From: Lumbricus rubellus
Taxonomy: Eukaryota > Annelida > Clitellata > Crassiclitellata > Lumbricidae
Direction: 5' to 3'
DNA length: 64,000 nucleotides
NCBI GenBank assembly: GCA_945859605.1
Contig: OX243818.1
Span: 38,457,750 to 38,521,749 of the forward strand
Under the pieces are notes generated by a model that was not told the origin of the DNA, ran no database searches, and worked only from the letters and a program-made list of their open reading frames with translations. The position numbers and the translations under genes were made by a program. Positions 43,560 through 53,984 of the stretch are shown here, in pieces (the first letter of the stretch is position 1; the number at the start of each line of letters is the position of its first letter).

Positions 43560-45150
43560 GTTCTCATGTGTGCCTTCAGTGCTGAACAAAAGGCAAATGG
43601 TTTCTGACATTAAAGACAATTGTATGGCTTTTCTTCAGAATGTATTCTCATGTGCACTTTTAGATTGGTGCTTTGGTTATATGATTTCTCACATAATTGA
43701 CATTTGTATGCTTTATCTCCAGTGTGGGTTCCGATGTGTCTTTTCAGATTACCACTTTGAGTAAACGATTTCTGACATAACTGACATTTGAATTGTTTCT
43801 CTCCAGTATGGATTTCCATGTGTGTTCTAAGGCGACTGCCAGTTGCAAATGATTTCTGACAAAACGGGCATATGTATGGCTTCTCCCCAGTATGGTTGGC
43901 CATATGTATTTTCAGTTGGCTACCGTAAGCAAATGATTTCTGACATAACGAGCAATTATATGGTTTATCTCCAGTATGTATTCTCATGTGCATCTTTAGA
44001 GCTGTTCCTTGGGCAAATGACTTCTCACATCTGCATTGTTTTTTTTCAGTATGAATTCTTATGTGTTGCTTCAGATCACCATTTTGAATAAATGATTTAT
44101 GACAAAAGAGACATTTGTATGGTTTCTCTCCTGTATGGATTTTCAGGTGTGCATTTAGAAAATTACTGCTGACAAATGATTTCTGACATAAATGACATTT
44201 GTATGGCTTTTCGCCAGTATGGATTCTTGCGTGTATTTTGAGTTGGCAACGATGAGAAAATGCTTTTTGACAAAACTGGCAATTGTATGGTTTTTCTCCA
44301 GTATGTATTCTGATATGCGCTGTCAGATGGTTTCGTTGGTCAAATGACTTCTCACATAACTGACATTTGTATGGTTTCTCTCCAGTGTGAGTTCTTATGT
44401 GTCTTTTCAGGTCACTACTATTTGTAAATGATTTCTGACATGACTCACATGTGTATGGTTTTTCTCCTGTATGAGTTCTCACATGAACCTTTAGAGCACC
44501 GTTTTGAGCAAAAGACTTCTGACATAAGTGGCACCTGAATGGTTTTTCTCCAGTATGGGTTCTCATGTGTACCTTCAGTTGGCCACTCTGAGGAAATGAT
44601 TTCTGACATAATAGGCAATTGTATGGTGTTTCCCCAGTATGCATTGTCATGTGATTTTTCAGGTGTTGGTTACGGTAAAATGATATCTCGCATAATTGAC
44701 ATTTGAATGGTTTGTCTCCGGAATGGGTTTTAGTGTGTTTTTTGAGATCACAACTTAGAGCAAATGATTTCTGACATACCTCACATTTGTTTGGATTTTC
44801 TCCTGTATGAGTTCTCACATGGCACTGTAGTGTACTATTTATTGTAAATGACTTCTGACATAACATACATCTGTATGGTTTCTTTCCACTGTGTGATCTC
44901 ATGTGTGTCTTTAATGCCGAACAATATACAAATGATTTCTGACACAACAGGCAATTGTATGGCTTTTCTCCAGAATGCATTCTCATGTGCATTTTCAGGC
45001 AGGTGCTTTGTTTAAATGATTTCTCACATAATTGACATTTGTATGGTTTCTCTCCAGTATGGATTTCCATGTGTGCTCTAAGGCGACTGCCAGAGGCAAA
45101 TGATTTCAGACAAAAAGGACATAATTATGTACGACTTCTCCTCAGTATGG
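43560..45150 (-). pseudogene. Zinc-finger B, 5' part (17 fingers)
   Basis: Mostly open from 45070 to 43610: 16 full fingers plus one that has lost its CxxC (KQCRCEKSFAQGTALK). It ends at a TAA where a Leu codon is expected (CL-stop before CQKPFAFCSAL, about 43615). Finger reading continues beyond the stop until the MITE at 43560. Upstream of 45070 the frame remains open through one more finger (CPFCLKSFASGSRLRAH) to a 4-bp insertion near 45125, which introduces a stop. Linkers are TGEKPYKC throughout. It is a paralogue of gene A. Confidence 0.85.
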
Positions 45151-45179
45151 CTGGTCATATGTATTGTCACTTTGGCTGT

Positions 45180-45719
45180 CAAAATTTTAGCTTAAGGATA
45201 TGATCTCTGAGGAACTAGAAATTCTGTGTTTTTTGCAAAAACTATGTGATTCCGTTCTGATGCAAATTATCAAATTTTTCTCGGCATGATTTGACTTTGC
45301 ATGACTTCTTTGAATGCAAATGTGTCAATAGAAATCTCCTGCTTTATCTGGTGCTCATATGTTTCAAATGCATATGCCAAACAATGGGTAAAGAGAGAAG
45401 TTATTCACATAGACGACAATTATTGTCTCTGATGAAATATTGAAGTCATAACATTTCTGTAGAATGCCACACCCATGCGTTATAATTCAGTAGTGATGTT
45501 AACTTGAGAAGAAAATAATATTCAACAATGATGATAAGTGCTGCAGATAAGTACATCCACTATGATGACTCTGGTGATCAATGTGATACATATAGTCCTT
45601 CTCCAATAATCACATTGAGATGTTAGAAACATAATGTTGCTCTATCTTCATGCACATCTTGGCAAACTTCATAACCTAATAAGATGAATAACAGCAACAA
45701 CTTTATCATTAATAGTTTG
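45180..45719. other. Block B flank, non-coding
   Basis: Aligns with 32190-33140 apart from the foldback insertion at 32437. Nothing coding. Confidence 0.6.
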
Positions 45720-46473
45720 GGTAATATATCGTTTTAGCGTCGATTATTATTCGCTAGTTGCAGCATTGTTGTTTTTAATCACTCCAACTTCTAGTTTGGC
45801 GAGAATCCTTTTCATCGATCCAGCTTCTGGTTAGTCAAGAACATGTCTGATCAATCCCGCTTCTATTTCGTCAGCAAATATTTTTCATCAATATAACTTT
45901 TATTTCATTCATAATTATTGTTCATCAATCCAGCTTAAATTTCAGCAAGAATTTCACTTCTATTTCTTAGAAATTATTTTCATCAATCCATCTTCTATTT
46001 ATCAATAATTATTTTCCTTGACCCGGCTGCATATACCCGAATCCCAAGCCGTATAGCACTTCAGATATATTTTATTTCCGTAAACTGGAAGTTGGATGAA
46101 AGATGAAAACATGATATTACTCCTGACGTATTGCAGTATCATTGGAAGCTTGATGAGCATATTAATTAGCAGCATTAGAAGTTGGATGAGCGACGAAAAC
46201 ATGACTTAATGCTGAATTGTAACCGTAAAACTAGAGGCTGGATGAACGATCAAAATATTTTTAGTAGAAGTAGAAGTTGGATGAATAACGGAACTGTGAT
46301 ATAGTAGAATTAGAAGTTGGAAGAGCGATGAAAAAATGACTAAAACATGTTTAAAATAATTTTACATTGCTATACGGCTTGGGATTCGGGTATATGCGAC
46401 CAGGCTTGCGTTCAAGCAACGCTACAACCCATGCAATGGCGAATAATTACCAACGCTAAAACGATAGATTACC
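45720..46473. mobile_element. MITE with TTTTAGCGTCG ends and 34-bp array interior (copy 1)
   Basis: The ends are GGTAATATATCGTTTTAGCG and the complement GGTAATCTATCGTTTTAGCG. Flanks AATAGTTTG and TATAGTTTG look like a worn 9-bp duplication, with 3 extra bases on the right. The paralogous block A site (about 33130) lacks it. The interior is 34-bp-array monomers, with another MITE nested at 46029. Confidence 0.75.
46029..46398. mobile_element. MITE with GCATATACCCGAATCCC ends (370 bp, copy 1, nested)
   Basis: The inverted ends are GCATATACCCGAATCCCAAG on the left and its complement on the right. The flanking 9-mers GACCCGGCT and GACCAGGCT differ at one base. The interior is minus-oriented GAAGTTGGATGA monomers. 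A sister copy of the same length in opposite orientation is at 49769. Confidence 0.85.
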
Positions 46474-46670
46474 ATCTATAGTTTGTTCCAACACATAGAA
46501 AGAGATTTATTTTGGGCTGTCACATGAAGGTCAGTTCGTTAAACAGTTGATCCAAGAAATTGCACTACATGTATTATTGAGGGGCATATTTTCAGTGGGA
46601 TATCATAAATTTTTAATTTGTTCCCAAATGCTTATCTTGCTGAAATCCCATCAGCCCCTCAATAATACAG

Positions 46671-47040
46671 GTTCTGACATTAATTTGCTGGTCCTATACT
46701 GGCCGAGCTCCCAAGTACCATTGTGACCTCATCCATCTGCCGACCTCGGCCACTTCTCTTCGCTCGCTACGATCCTTTGATCGGCATGATCTCTTCGTCC
46801 CGCGAGCTAGGACTGCCTTGGCAAAAATGCGTGCCTTTGCTCTCATTGGCCCGGCATTGTGGAACCAGCTACCTCCAACGCGTTTCTCCATATTAACTGG
46901 TGGGCCAAATGCCTCTTTTCGATGTCTCAAGACTATTTTTTCTCTCTTGGTGTAACGCACTGGGAGCACCTCTGATTGGTGTGCACTGTGAGAGGCACTT
47001 TATAAATGTATAGATACAATACTATTTACAATACAATACA
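46671..47040 (+). mobile_element. L2/CR1-type LINE 3' end
   Basis: Encodes KMRAFALIGPALWNQLPP and FRCLKTIFSLL, the ORF2 C-terminal pattern of L2/CR1 LINEs, then a 3' UTR ending GAGGCACTTTATAAATG. Flanked by AATACAG on both sides. Absent from the paralogous position in block A (near 33365). Confidence 0.75.
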
Positions 47041-47062
47041 GCTCGGTTTAAGTGATTGATTA

Positions 47063-47479
47063 GGCCAAAAAAAATTGTTGTGTTTCCGGTAACCCGACCG
47101 ACCCTCTTTTATTGCCGCGACTCAAATAATTTTTTAATATTTTTTTAAAATAATTTTTTTTAACAAAAAATTTAATTTTTCTTCAAATTTTTTAAAGCAT
47201 TTGTATTGACATAACAGAAAAGACGTCAACAAAATGAAATTAATAGAACTGCTTTCTAGAGCAGTTTTAGGTGCAGACAGTCGGGAAATAGGCAGTTTAT
47301 ACTTGCTTAGAACACGTACTTTGTTGCAGCCTGTACCTTTATGCAAAACAGACTATTGGGGTAGCCTAGATACTTTTCGGATAGTCACTGCATAAAAATA
47401 TTTTACCAAAATAAAAATATTTTTCGATCTACCCACCCAATTTGTTTAGCCATGTTACCGGAAAAACATTTTTTAGGCC
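47063..47479. mobile_element. Harbinger-like MITE (417 bp)
   Basis: TTA on each side (47060-47062 and 47480-47482). Inverted ends GGCCAAAAAAAATTG and GGCCTAAAAAATG, extending to TTTCCGGTAAC. A TTA/TAA 3-bp duplication is the PIF/Harbinger signature. The block A equivalent (GATTGATTCATAGC, near 33383) is empty. Confidence 0.75.
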
Positions 47480-47699
47480 TTAATAGCAAGAAATGGTGTC
47501 ATGCTATTTATGTCCGGTGACTGAGTTGTCTGAAGAACTTTCTACCGTGATCTCCTATGATAGACTTAAACATTATGCTCAAAATATCAACAGCAACAAA
47601 TTTTGCCAACAATGATCAAGCTTTTCACTCTAAACATAATTTAGGAGTAGCCTACTATAAGAGTTTGCGGACGTTTCTTCAACGGATGATTCGTGAAAG

Positions 47700-48560
47700 G
47701 ACTGTTCATCAAACGATTCTTGTTAAAGTGAAGTTGGATTGACGAAAATAATTTATTTTTTTTAGAAGTGGGATTGATAAAAAATTAAGTTGTATTATAT
47801 AGAAGTGGGATAGATTAAAAAAAGTTGTCGCTCAATAAGAAGCTGGAATGTCGAAATCAATACTTTTCTGAATGAAAGCTGAATTGATGGGATCTATTCA
47901 TGCCGAATGATGAGAAATATTTGATTCCCGTGTAGAAGCAGGAATGATGAAACGAATTCTTGCCTAAATGAAAGCCGGATTTATGAAAATTGCTCATACC
48001 AAGATAGAAGTCGGATTGCTAACAACTAATTGATGCTCAAATAGAAGCATAAATGATGAAACAAGTGCATGACTAAATTGAAGCTGGATTGATGCAATGA
48101 AACTTCCACAAACTCACTAACCCCTAGACAAACCCCATGAACAAACCCCCATTTTAGCCTAAGACAAAAAAATGGGCAATCCCCTTACGCTAATTTAACA
48201 AGAGTTCTTTCATCAAACCAACTTTTATATGTGGACTGTGGAGGAAATGTCTACATCATACAAACTTTGATTTGATCCACAATTAGGCCTATATTAGATG
48301 ATCCAGTTTCCATTAACCAAAAGTTATTTTCATGAATCCAACTTCTAGTTTCACAAACCTCTCTAAAAGTCTCTATTCATTTTTAGTTTAACAAGTTTCC
48401 GACTACCAAAGATTTCTTGTCATAAATCCAACTTCTATTTGAACACAAATTACTCTCATCATACTGTCCAAATTCTAATTATTAAACGAGAATTCCTTTC
48501 GTCAATCCAACTTATATTTCCGCAGAAATAAATATTGACTAATTCTTATGCTTTTAATTC
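47700..48560. repeat. Inverted pair of 34-bp-type arrays
   Basis: Minus-oriented monomers (AAGTTGGATTGACG) at 47710-48085 and plus-oriented ones (ATCCAACTTCTA) at 48205-48560. They surround a centre with GACAAACCCC and GACAAAAAAATGGGC. It resembles the element at 34186-36290. Confidence 0.65.
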
Positions 48561-48818
48561 TATAGTGAACGTTTTGTGATGAAACATTTGTCATTACGGG
48601 GCCTTTTTGTTGTGACAATAGTTTTGTTCGTTTACAGGTCACTTATCGTTGAACTGTGTATTTCAGCGTGCTTAATTATATAGGTTCTCTCTGCTCATAC
48701 AACTTCTCCATTCGTTGCAACATATTTTATCCCTCATCCAACTTTGAATCACACTATAGCCTACTTTGATCGCTCATTTAGCTTTTATTTTTACTGCACA
48801 ATCATAACAATAATAATT
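48561..48818. other. Non-coding; nothing recognised
   Basis: No ORF or element end identified. Confidence 0.4.
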
Positions 48819-49038
48819 GGGTGCAGTGATGTAGGGAGTTGTTCGGTGAGTTGCAGCCGGAAGGTTGCAGGTTCGAATACACGTCAAGCTGCCGCGTTTT
48901 GACCCTGGGCAGCTTGCCCAGGGTCCTCACAATTGCCCATTCACTTTGGTATGATACTCCAATTCAGTCTACGCACTGAAGTCGGGAGCACCTCGGAGAC
49001 CTAGGAATCTTGAAGGGGGTATTGCGTATAAGTGGTAA
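48819..49038 (+). mobile_element. tRNA-derived SINE, best-preserved Pol III promoter
   Basis: Box-A-like GCAGTGATGTAGGG and box B GGTTCGAATAC are both readable, followed by the common body TCAAGCTGCCGCG, ACTCCAATTCAGTC and GGGAGCACCTCGGAG. An extra palindrome (CCCTGGGCAGCTTGCCCAGGG) lies in the body near 48902. Confidence 0.75.
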
Positions 49039-49236
49039 TCCTCCGAAAGGTGGTTCTAAGTTCAAAACACATCTGTTGGTCAAGTAGAATTGATGAAAAG
49101 AATTCTCGCTAAATAAAAATCGGACTGATATACTATAATTTTTACTTAAATGGAAGTTAGATCAATGAAAAAATTCTTGCTCAAATGGAAGCAGCATTGA
49201 TGAAAAACATTGTCATCTAAATAGAAGTTGAATTGA

Positions 49237-49625
49237 GGTAAACGTGGACTTTAGCGTCGTAAATTAATCGTTCGTTGCAGCATTGTTATTTTTAATCCAT
49301 CCAACTTCTAGTTTGGCGAGAATCCTTTCAATCGATCCAGCTTCTGTTTCCGCGAGAATTTGCTTAATCAATCCCGCTTTTATTTCGTCAGCAAATATTT
49401 TTCATCAATATAACTTATATTTAATTTAAAACTATTGTTCATCGATCCAGCTTCAATTTCAGCAAGATTGCTTTCATTAATGCCTCTTCTATCTCAATAG
49501 AAATTACTTTCATCAATCCGACTTCTATTTAGAAAGAATTATTTTCGTCAATCGGACTTGTATTCGTCCAACGCTGAATCCCATGCAATGGCGAATAATT
49601 TACGACGCTAAAGTCCACGTTTACC
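49237..49625. mobile_element. MITE with TTTAGCGTCG ends and 34-bp array interior (copy 2)
   Basis: 8-bp target duplication TGAATTGA (49229-49236 and 49626-49633). The first 20 bases at each end are GGTAAACGTGGACTTTAGCG, and the match continues for about ten more. The interior holds seven or so ATCCAGCTTC monomers. Confidence 0.88.
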
Positions 49626-49768
49626 TGAATTGATAAAACAATTGCTGCTAATTAAATAGAAGCTGGATTGAATCATTAATTGCAAAATAGATAGTTTTTG
49701 TCCGGGGGTTTGTCCAGGGGTCAATGTACTACACTCAGTATAATGGCAGCTTGATGTGCTTACGGTAC

Positions 49769-50136
49769 GCATATACCCGAATCCCAAGCCGTATAGCAAA
49801 GTAAAATTATTTAAAACATGTTTTAGTAATTTTTTCATCGCTCATCTAACTTCTAATTCTGTTTTGTCACAGTTCCGTTATTCATCCAACTTCTACTTCA
49901 ACTAAAAATATTTTTATCGTTCATCCAACCTCGTTGTACAGTTACAATTTAGCATAAAACAATGATTTCGTTGCTCATCCAACTTCTACTCATGTTAATT
50001 AATATGCTCATCCAGCTTCTAATGATACTGCAATACGTCAGCAGTAATATCATGTTTTCATCGTTCATCCAACTTCCAATTTACGGACATAAGATATCTC
50101 TGAAGTGCTATACGGCTTGGGATTTGGTTTATATGC
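49769..50136. mobile_element. MITE with GCATATACCCGAATCCC ends (368 bp, copy 2)
   Basis: Perfect 9-bp target duplication TTACGGTAC (49760-49768 and 50137-50145). The interior is the reverse complement of copy 1 at 46029. Internal monomers read GTTCATCCAACTTCTA. No ORF of its own. Confidence 0.9.
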
Positions 50137-50407
50137 TTACGGTACGCGGCTCGCTCAAATCCAGTAGGCCAATGGATTTAGCTCTTCCTTCTCTCTATGG
50201 GTTGCAGCAAAACGACATGGAGCTTACTCACTGCATGTCTGCAACTTTGCGATTTATGTTCACAGCGAAAATTTTCAGCGAAAAATCTCACCTCCCAATC
50301 GCACAAAATGGCGAGAGATGCGGGAGACCTAAAAGTAACAAAGAGCTCACTGGAAATAGAAGCTGGCTAAAAAGAGCGCACAGACATTCTGCCATCTACT
50401 GAATAAT

Positions 50408-50780
50408 CGATGCTTGCGAAATGTGGATATGGAGGAAGGTATTAAGAACTTCGTGGATTGAAAAAAGAACAAATGAATCCGTATTACAAGAGATCGGACA
50501 ATCAAGAGGGAATATGTCATTGGAACAGAGAGCGGCAAGGCAGAAAATGGCGTTCTTTGGACATGTGATGCGAGCAAACGGCTTGGAAAAGGAGATGATG
50601 TTGGCCTGCGGAGAGGGAAAAAGGAAGAGAGGACGCCCAAGAAGAAGGTGGATGGAAGAAATACACGAGAGAACAAAGATGAAACTGGAGGAATTGAGAG
50701 ACGCGACGGAAGATCGTAACACATGGAGAAGGTTTATCACAGCGGTCGCTAAGGTTCCAAGAATCGATGGCACAAGGTGA
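50408..50780 (+). mobile_element. LINE ORF2 C-terminal fragment
   Basis: One open run reading MWIWRKVLRTSWIEKRTNES, ARQKMAFFGHVMRANGLE and GKRKRGRPRRRWMEEIHE, the usual end of non-LTR ORF2 proteins (WRxxLRxSW, FGHVxR, RGRPRxRW). There is no reverse-transcriptase core upstream, so it is a 5'-truncated copy. Confidence 0.8.
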
Positions 50781-51365
50781 CAAGGTGACTGAATAACTAC
50801 GAGCTTTGCAACAGCTGGTCAGAGGCCAACATAATTTTAGCACACCTGGTAAATGGCAGTCCGTGAATATCCATGGGAGCAGACAAGTTTATTGAGAAAA
50901 GTATTACTGGTCGTCATAACGCGATATTCAATAAACACGAAGGGGGCATGCAGCGGATAACTCCTAATAAACGTTTTTATACAGCATTCATTCGTGTCAT
51001 GACGCTTGTAAAGGAGTGCCATGCGCGCGTGAACATTAGTCTACTTGCGATGGCTATAGGCCTAAATGCGATTAACTAGAGTGATAGGGAGGACACTGTT
51101 TGTTCGGGAAGGACACCGTTTGTCGTGAGAGGACACCGTTTGTCGTGAGAGGCACCGCTTGCTTTCCTTTGGGACCTGCTGGCAGGGCCGGATTTACATG
51201 TAAGCAAACTAAGCAACTGCTTAGGGCCTCCGGAATCTGGGGGGCCTCCAAAAATGAACTTCTAAATTATAAAAGCCACTGAATTTTTACTTTAGTTTAC
51301 GATTGATTATAACTCATAATCAATCATTTTATCTAACTTTTTACTAGGAATTGATGCGGTTAGTC

Positions 51366-51704
51366 CATTGAGATGTACGCTATATATATAAAATATATAG
51401 GCTAGAGAGAGTATGGCCTATCTCCACTGCATGAAAATGTGAAATCACGTCACCAGAGCCGTAAATTCAAATATACGTCACAAGCTACGGTTGGTTGTGA
51501 GAATCGCCTGTGATTGGTCGGGTGGAATTAAGACAGGTATGTGATCACGTCACCAGAGCCGTATATTCAAATAACGTCACAAGCAAAGCGACGGTTGGTA
51601 TGAGAATCGCCTGTGATTGGTCGGGTGGAATTATGACAACGATTTCAATTTATAAGTGTGATACTCCCTCTAGCGTTATATTTATTATATAATACACCTC
51701 TATG
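51366..51704. mobile_element. hAT-type MITE, TIR CATTGAGATGTA (nested copy 2)
   Basis: Perfect 8-bp duplication GGTTAGTC (51358-51365 and 51705-51712). Same ends and interior phrases (TGATTGGTCGG, GAGAATCGCC) as the element at 37027. Confidence 0.9.
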
Positions 51705-51757
51705 GGTTAGTCTAATGTGTAAGTTCGAAAACACTTGCTCTTAGTCTCAGTTCTTTA

Positions 51758-52233
51758 ATAGTTAAGTTGGACGCTTGCGTCATACACCGTAAGAACCTGC
51801 GTCAACTTGGGGGGCCTCCAAAATTCATATAAGCTTATTAGTTAAGTTGGACGCTTGCGTCATACACCGTAAGAACCTGCGTCAACTTGGGGGCCTCCAA
51901 AATTCATATAATTAGTTAAGTTGGACGCTTGCGTCATACACCGTAAGAACCTGCGTCAACTTGGGGGCCTCCAAAATTCATATAGGCCTAGGCCTATTAG
52001 TTAAGTTGGACGCTTGCCTCATACACCGTAAGAACCTGCGTCAACTTGGGGGCCTCCAAAATTCATATAGGCCTAGGCCTGATAGTTAAGTTGGACGCTT
52101 GCGTCATACACCGTAAGAACCTGCGTCAACTTGGGGCCTCCAAAATTCATATAGGCCTATTAGTTAAGTTGGACGCTTGCGTCATACACCGTAAGAACCT
52201 GCGTCAACCTGGAGGCCTCCAAAATTCATATAG
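51758..52233 (+). repeat. Six-unit tandem array within the hAT-type element
   Basis: Units of about 74-87 bp start at about 51758, 51838, 51912, 51999, 52083 and 52162. Each has TTAAGTTGGACGCTTGCGTC and CCTCCAAAATTCATATA. Length varies mainly through TAGGCCTA insertions between units. The shared GGGGGCCTCCAAAA also lies at the element start (51238), so the array grew from the element itself. Confidence 0.9.
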
Positions 52234-52399
52234 CCTGTTATTATTGTTTATTATGGAAAGTGAGGAAGAACATGTTAGGCCTATAGTTGAATGTTTGAGC
52301 GACGGTAAAAGTGCATTTTAGCGTATTTAATTAGGCCTAGTCGCCATTGCATGGGTTTCACGGTTTTCACCCTTTCACTGTTTATCACTGAGGGTTAGG

Positions 52400-52523
52400 G
52401 TTTGCTGTTCAACCCCGTTGGTTGTTCCTGGCGGGATGTTCGTTTCGGACCCGTCGTCCGTTTGGTCGTACGTGTGTCGCTCGCCTGCTTGGTGTTTCTA
52501 CGTGCTGCTTGTAAAGGTATGAC
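52400..52523 (+). repeat. 124-bp exact duplicate of flanking LTR
   Basis: No mismatch by eye to 53275-53398, at a constant offset of 875 bp. One copy is inside the hAT-type element, the other in the LTR that hosts it. Confidence 0.9.
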
Positions 52524-53533
52524 AAGTCGGATTGACGTAAATAATTCTTGCAACATAGAAGTTGGATTAATAAAACTAATTTTTACTGAAATAGAAGTGG
52601 GACTTATTACAACTATCTCGCTGAAATCGAAGTTGGATTCATGCATAATGATTTCTAATTAAATAGATTTCTAATTAAATAGATTTCTAATTAAATAGAA
52701 GTGATATTGATGAAAAATAATTCCTGCCTAAACAAAAGCGGGATTGATTAAACGAATTCTTGCCGAATTCGTGCCTAAGCGGGAGCTGGATCGATGAATA
52801 TGATTCTTGGCATTTCTTGCTAAACTATAAGTTGGATTGATTAAGAATAATAATTCTACAACGAACCAACAATGAAATACGCTAAAATTTTTACCTTTTT
52901 CAATTTTCAGTAGGCTTAGGCCTACTGGTAGCCTAATTTTCACGATTCAATTATTGTAAACTATAGAAAATGAAACGGACGTTCGCAAGTACCATAAAAA
53001 AATGGAATAAACGAGTGTATGAAATACAATTCGATTCGTTAAAGACTAACAGTAGTTGACCAAACATGGATCACTGGCGCAATATGCATTAGGAATATTC
53101 TTAGATCTAGCAACATGCATTTCGTCTCTTTTTATTCTTAAGTGGGGCCTCATAATTGAAATTGCTTAGGGCCTCACTCTGTTCAAATCCGGCCCTGCCT
53201 GCTGGTGTCCGTTTGGTCGTTTGGTGTGTGAGGACACCGTTTGGTTCGCTTGGTGGTCCGCTGGACTGGTTGCCGTTTGCTGTTCAACCCCGTTGGTTGT
53301 TCCTGGCGGGATGTTCGTTTCGGACCCGTCGTCCGTTTGGTCGTACGTGTGTCGCTCGCCTGCTTGGTGTTTCTACGTGCTGCTTGTAAAGGTATGACTC
53401 TAGATAGGAATTAGTTAAGTGCTTTTTGCCTGTACATTGCTCATTTTACTCATTAAATACTAATTTTGTTACACTCGGGGTCCTACTTTCATTCTATCAT
53501 CCTAGACGAACGTAACAAATGGGGGCCCGCCGG

Positions 53534-53980
53534 TGTAAAGGTTTCAGATTACCCCTCCTAAACATTACCCCCTTGAAAACTGTAAATTGCATCAATCATC
53601 GCATTTAGTGCACTAAAATAATCGGAAAAATCATCCCGCTTCTTGTTTTGGTCTGAAGATTTTCATCCGTCATCCAACTTCGTGGTTTGTTATCAATATT
53701 TTCATCTGTAACTAAAATACTAATCGCCGCTGAAGTTTACATGGAGAAAATGGCGTCGAGGCTATTATTTTTTTCGGATCAAAATATTGATAACAAAAGA
53801 CGAAGTGGGATGACGGATGATATTCTGCAGACCAAAACAAGAAGCTGGATGATTTTTCTGATTTTATTAGTGCAATAATTGCGATGATTGATGCAAATCT
53901 AGTTTCCGGGGGGTAATCTGAGACCGGTTTCAAGTTACCGGGGGGTAATGTTTAGGAGGGGGTAATTTGAAACCTTTACA
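53534..53980. mobile_element. Palindromic MITE, copy 3
   Basis: CCGG on both sides (53530-53533 and 53981-53984). Ends TGTAAAGGTTTCAGATTACC and the complement of GGTAATTTGAAACCTTTACA. Inserted just behind the LTR's primer-site-like sequence. Confidence 0.87.
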
Positions 53981-53984
53981 CCGG

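Larger units (their letters stand above)
51183..53197. mobile_element. hAT-type non-autonomous element, 2015 bp
   Basis: Perfect 8-bp target duplication CCTGCTGG (51175-51182 and 53198-53205). The ends are CAGGGCCGGATTTACATG and CAGGGCCGGATTTGAAC (complement). No transposase. It carries a nested MITE, a six-unit tandem array, a block duplicated from the surrounding LTR, and a 34-bp-type array (52505-52860). Confidence 0.9.
51081..53517 (+). repeat. LTR of a BEL/Gypsy-like element, split by a hAT-type insertion
   Basis: Left piece 51081-51182 and right piece 53198-53517. It ends CGAACGTAACA, followed by a primer-site-like AATGGGGGCCCGCC. The left boundary (TGATAGGGAGG) is uncertain. No second LTR was seen. 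Confidence 0.55.

Noticed and set aside
48819..48900. A functional tRNA gene
   Set aside because: Box A and box B are present, but no cloverleaf can be drawn and the body matches SINE copies elsewhere.
50347..50843. Minus-strand ORFs rich in Ser/Pro/Phe
   Set aside because: They are antisense to the LINE ORF2 C-terminal frame on the plus strand, which carries recognisable motifs.
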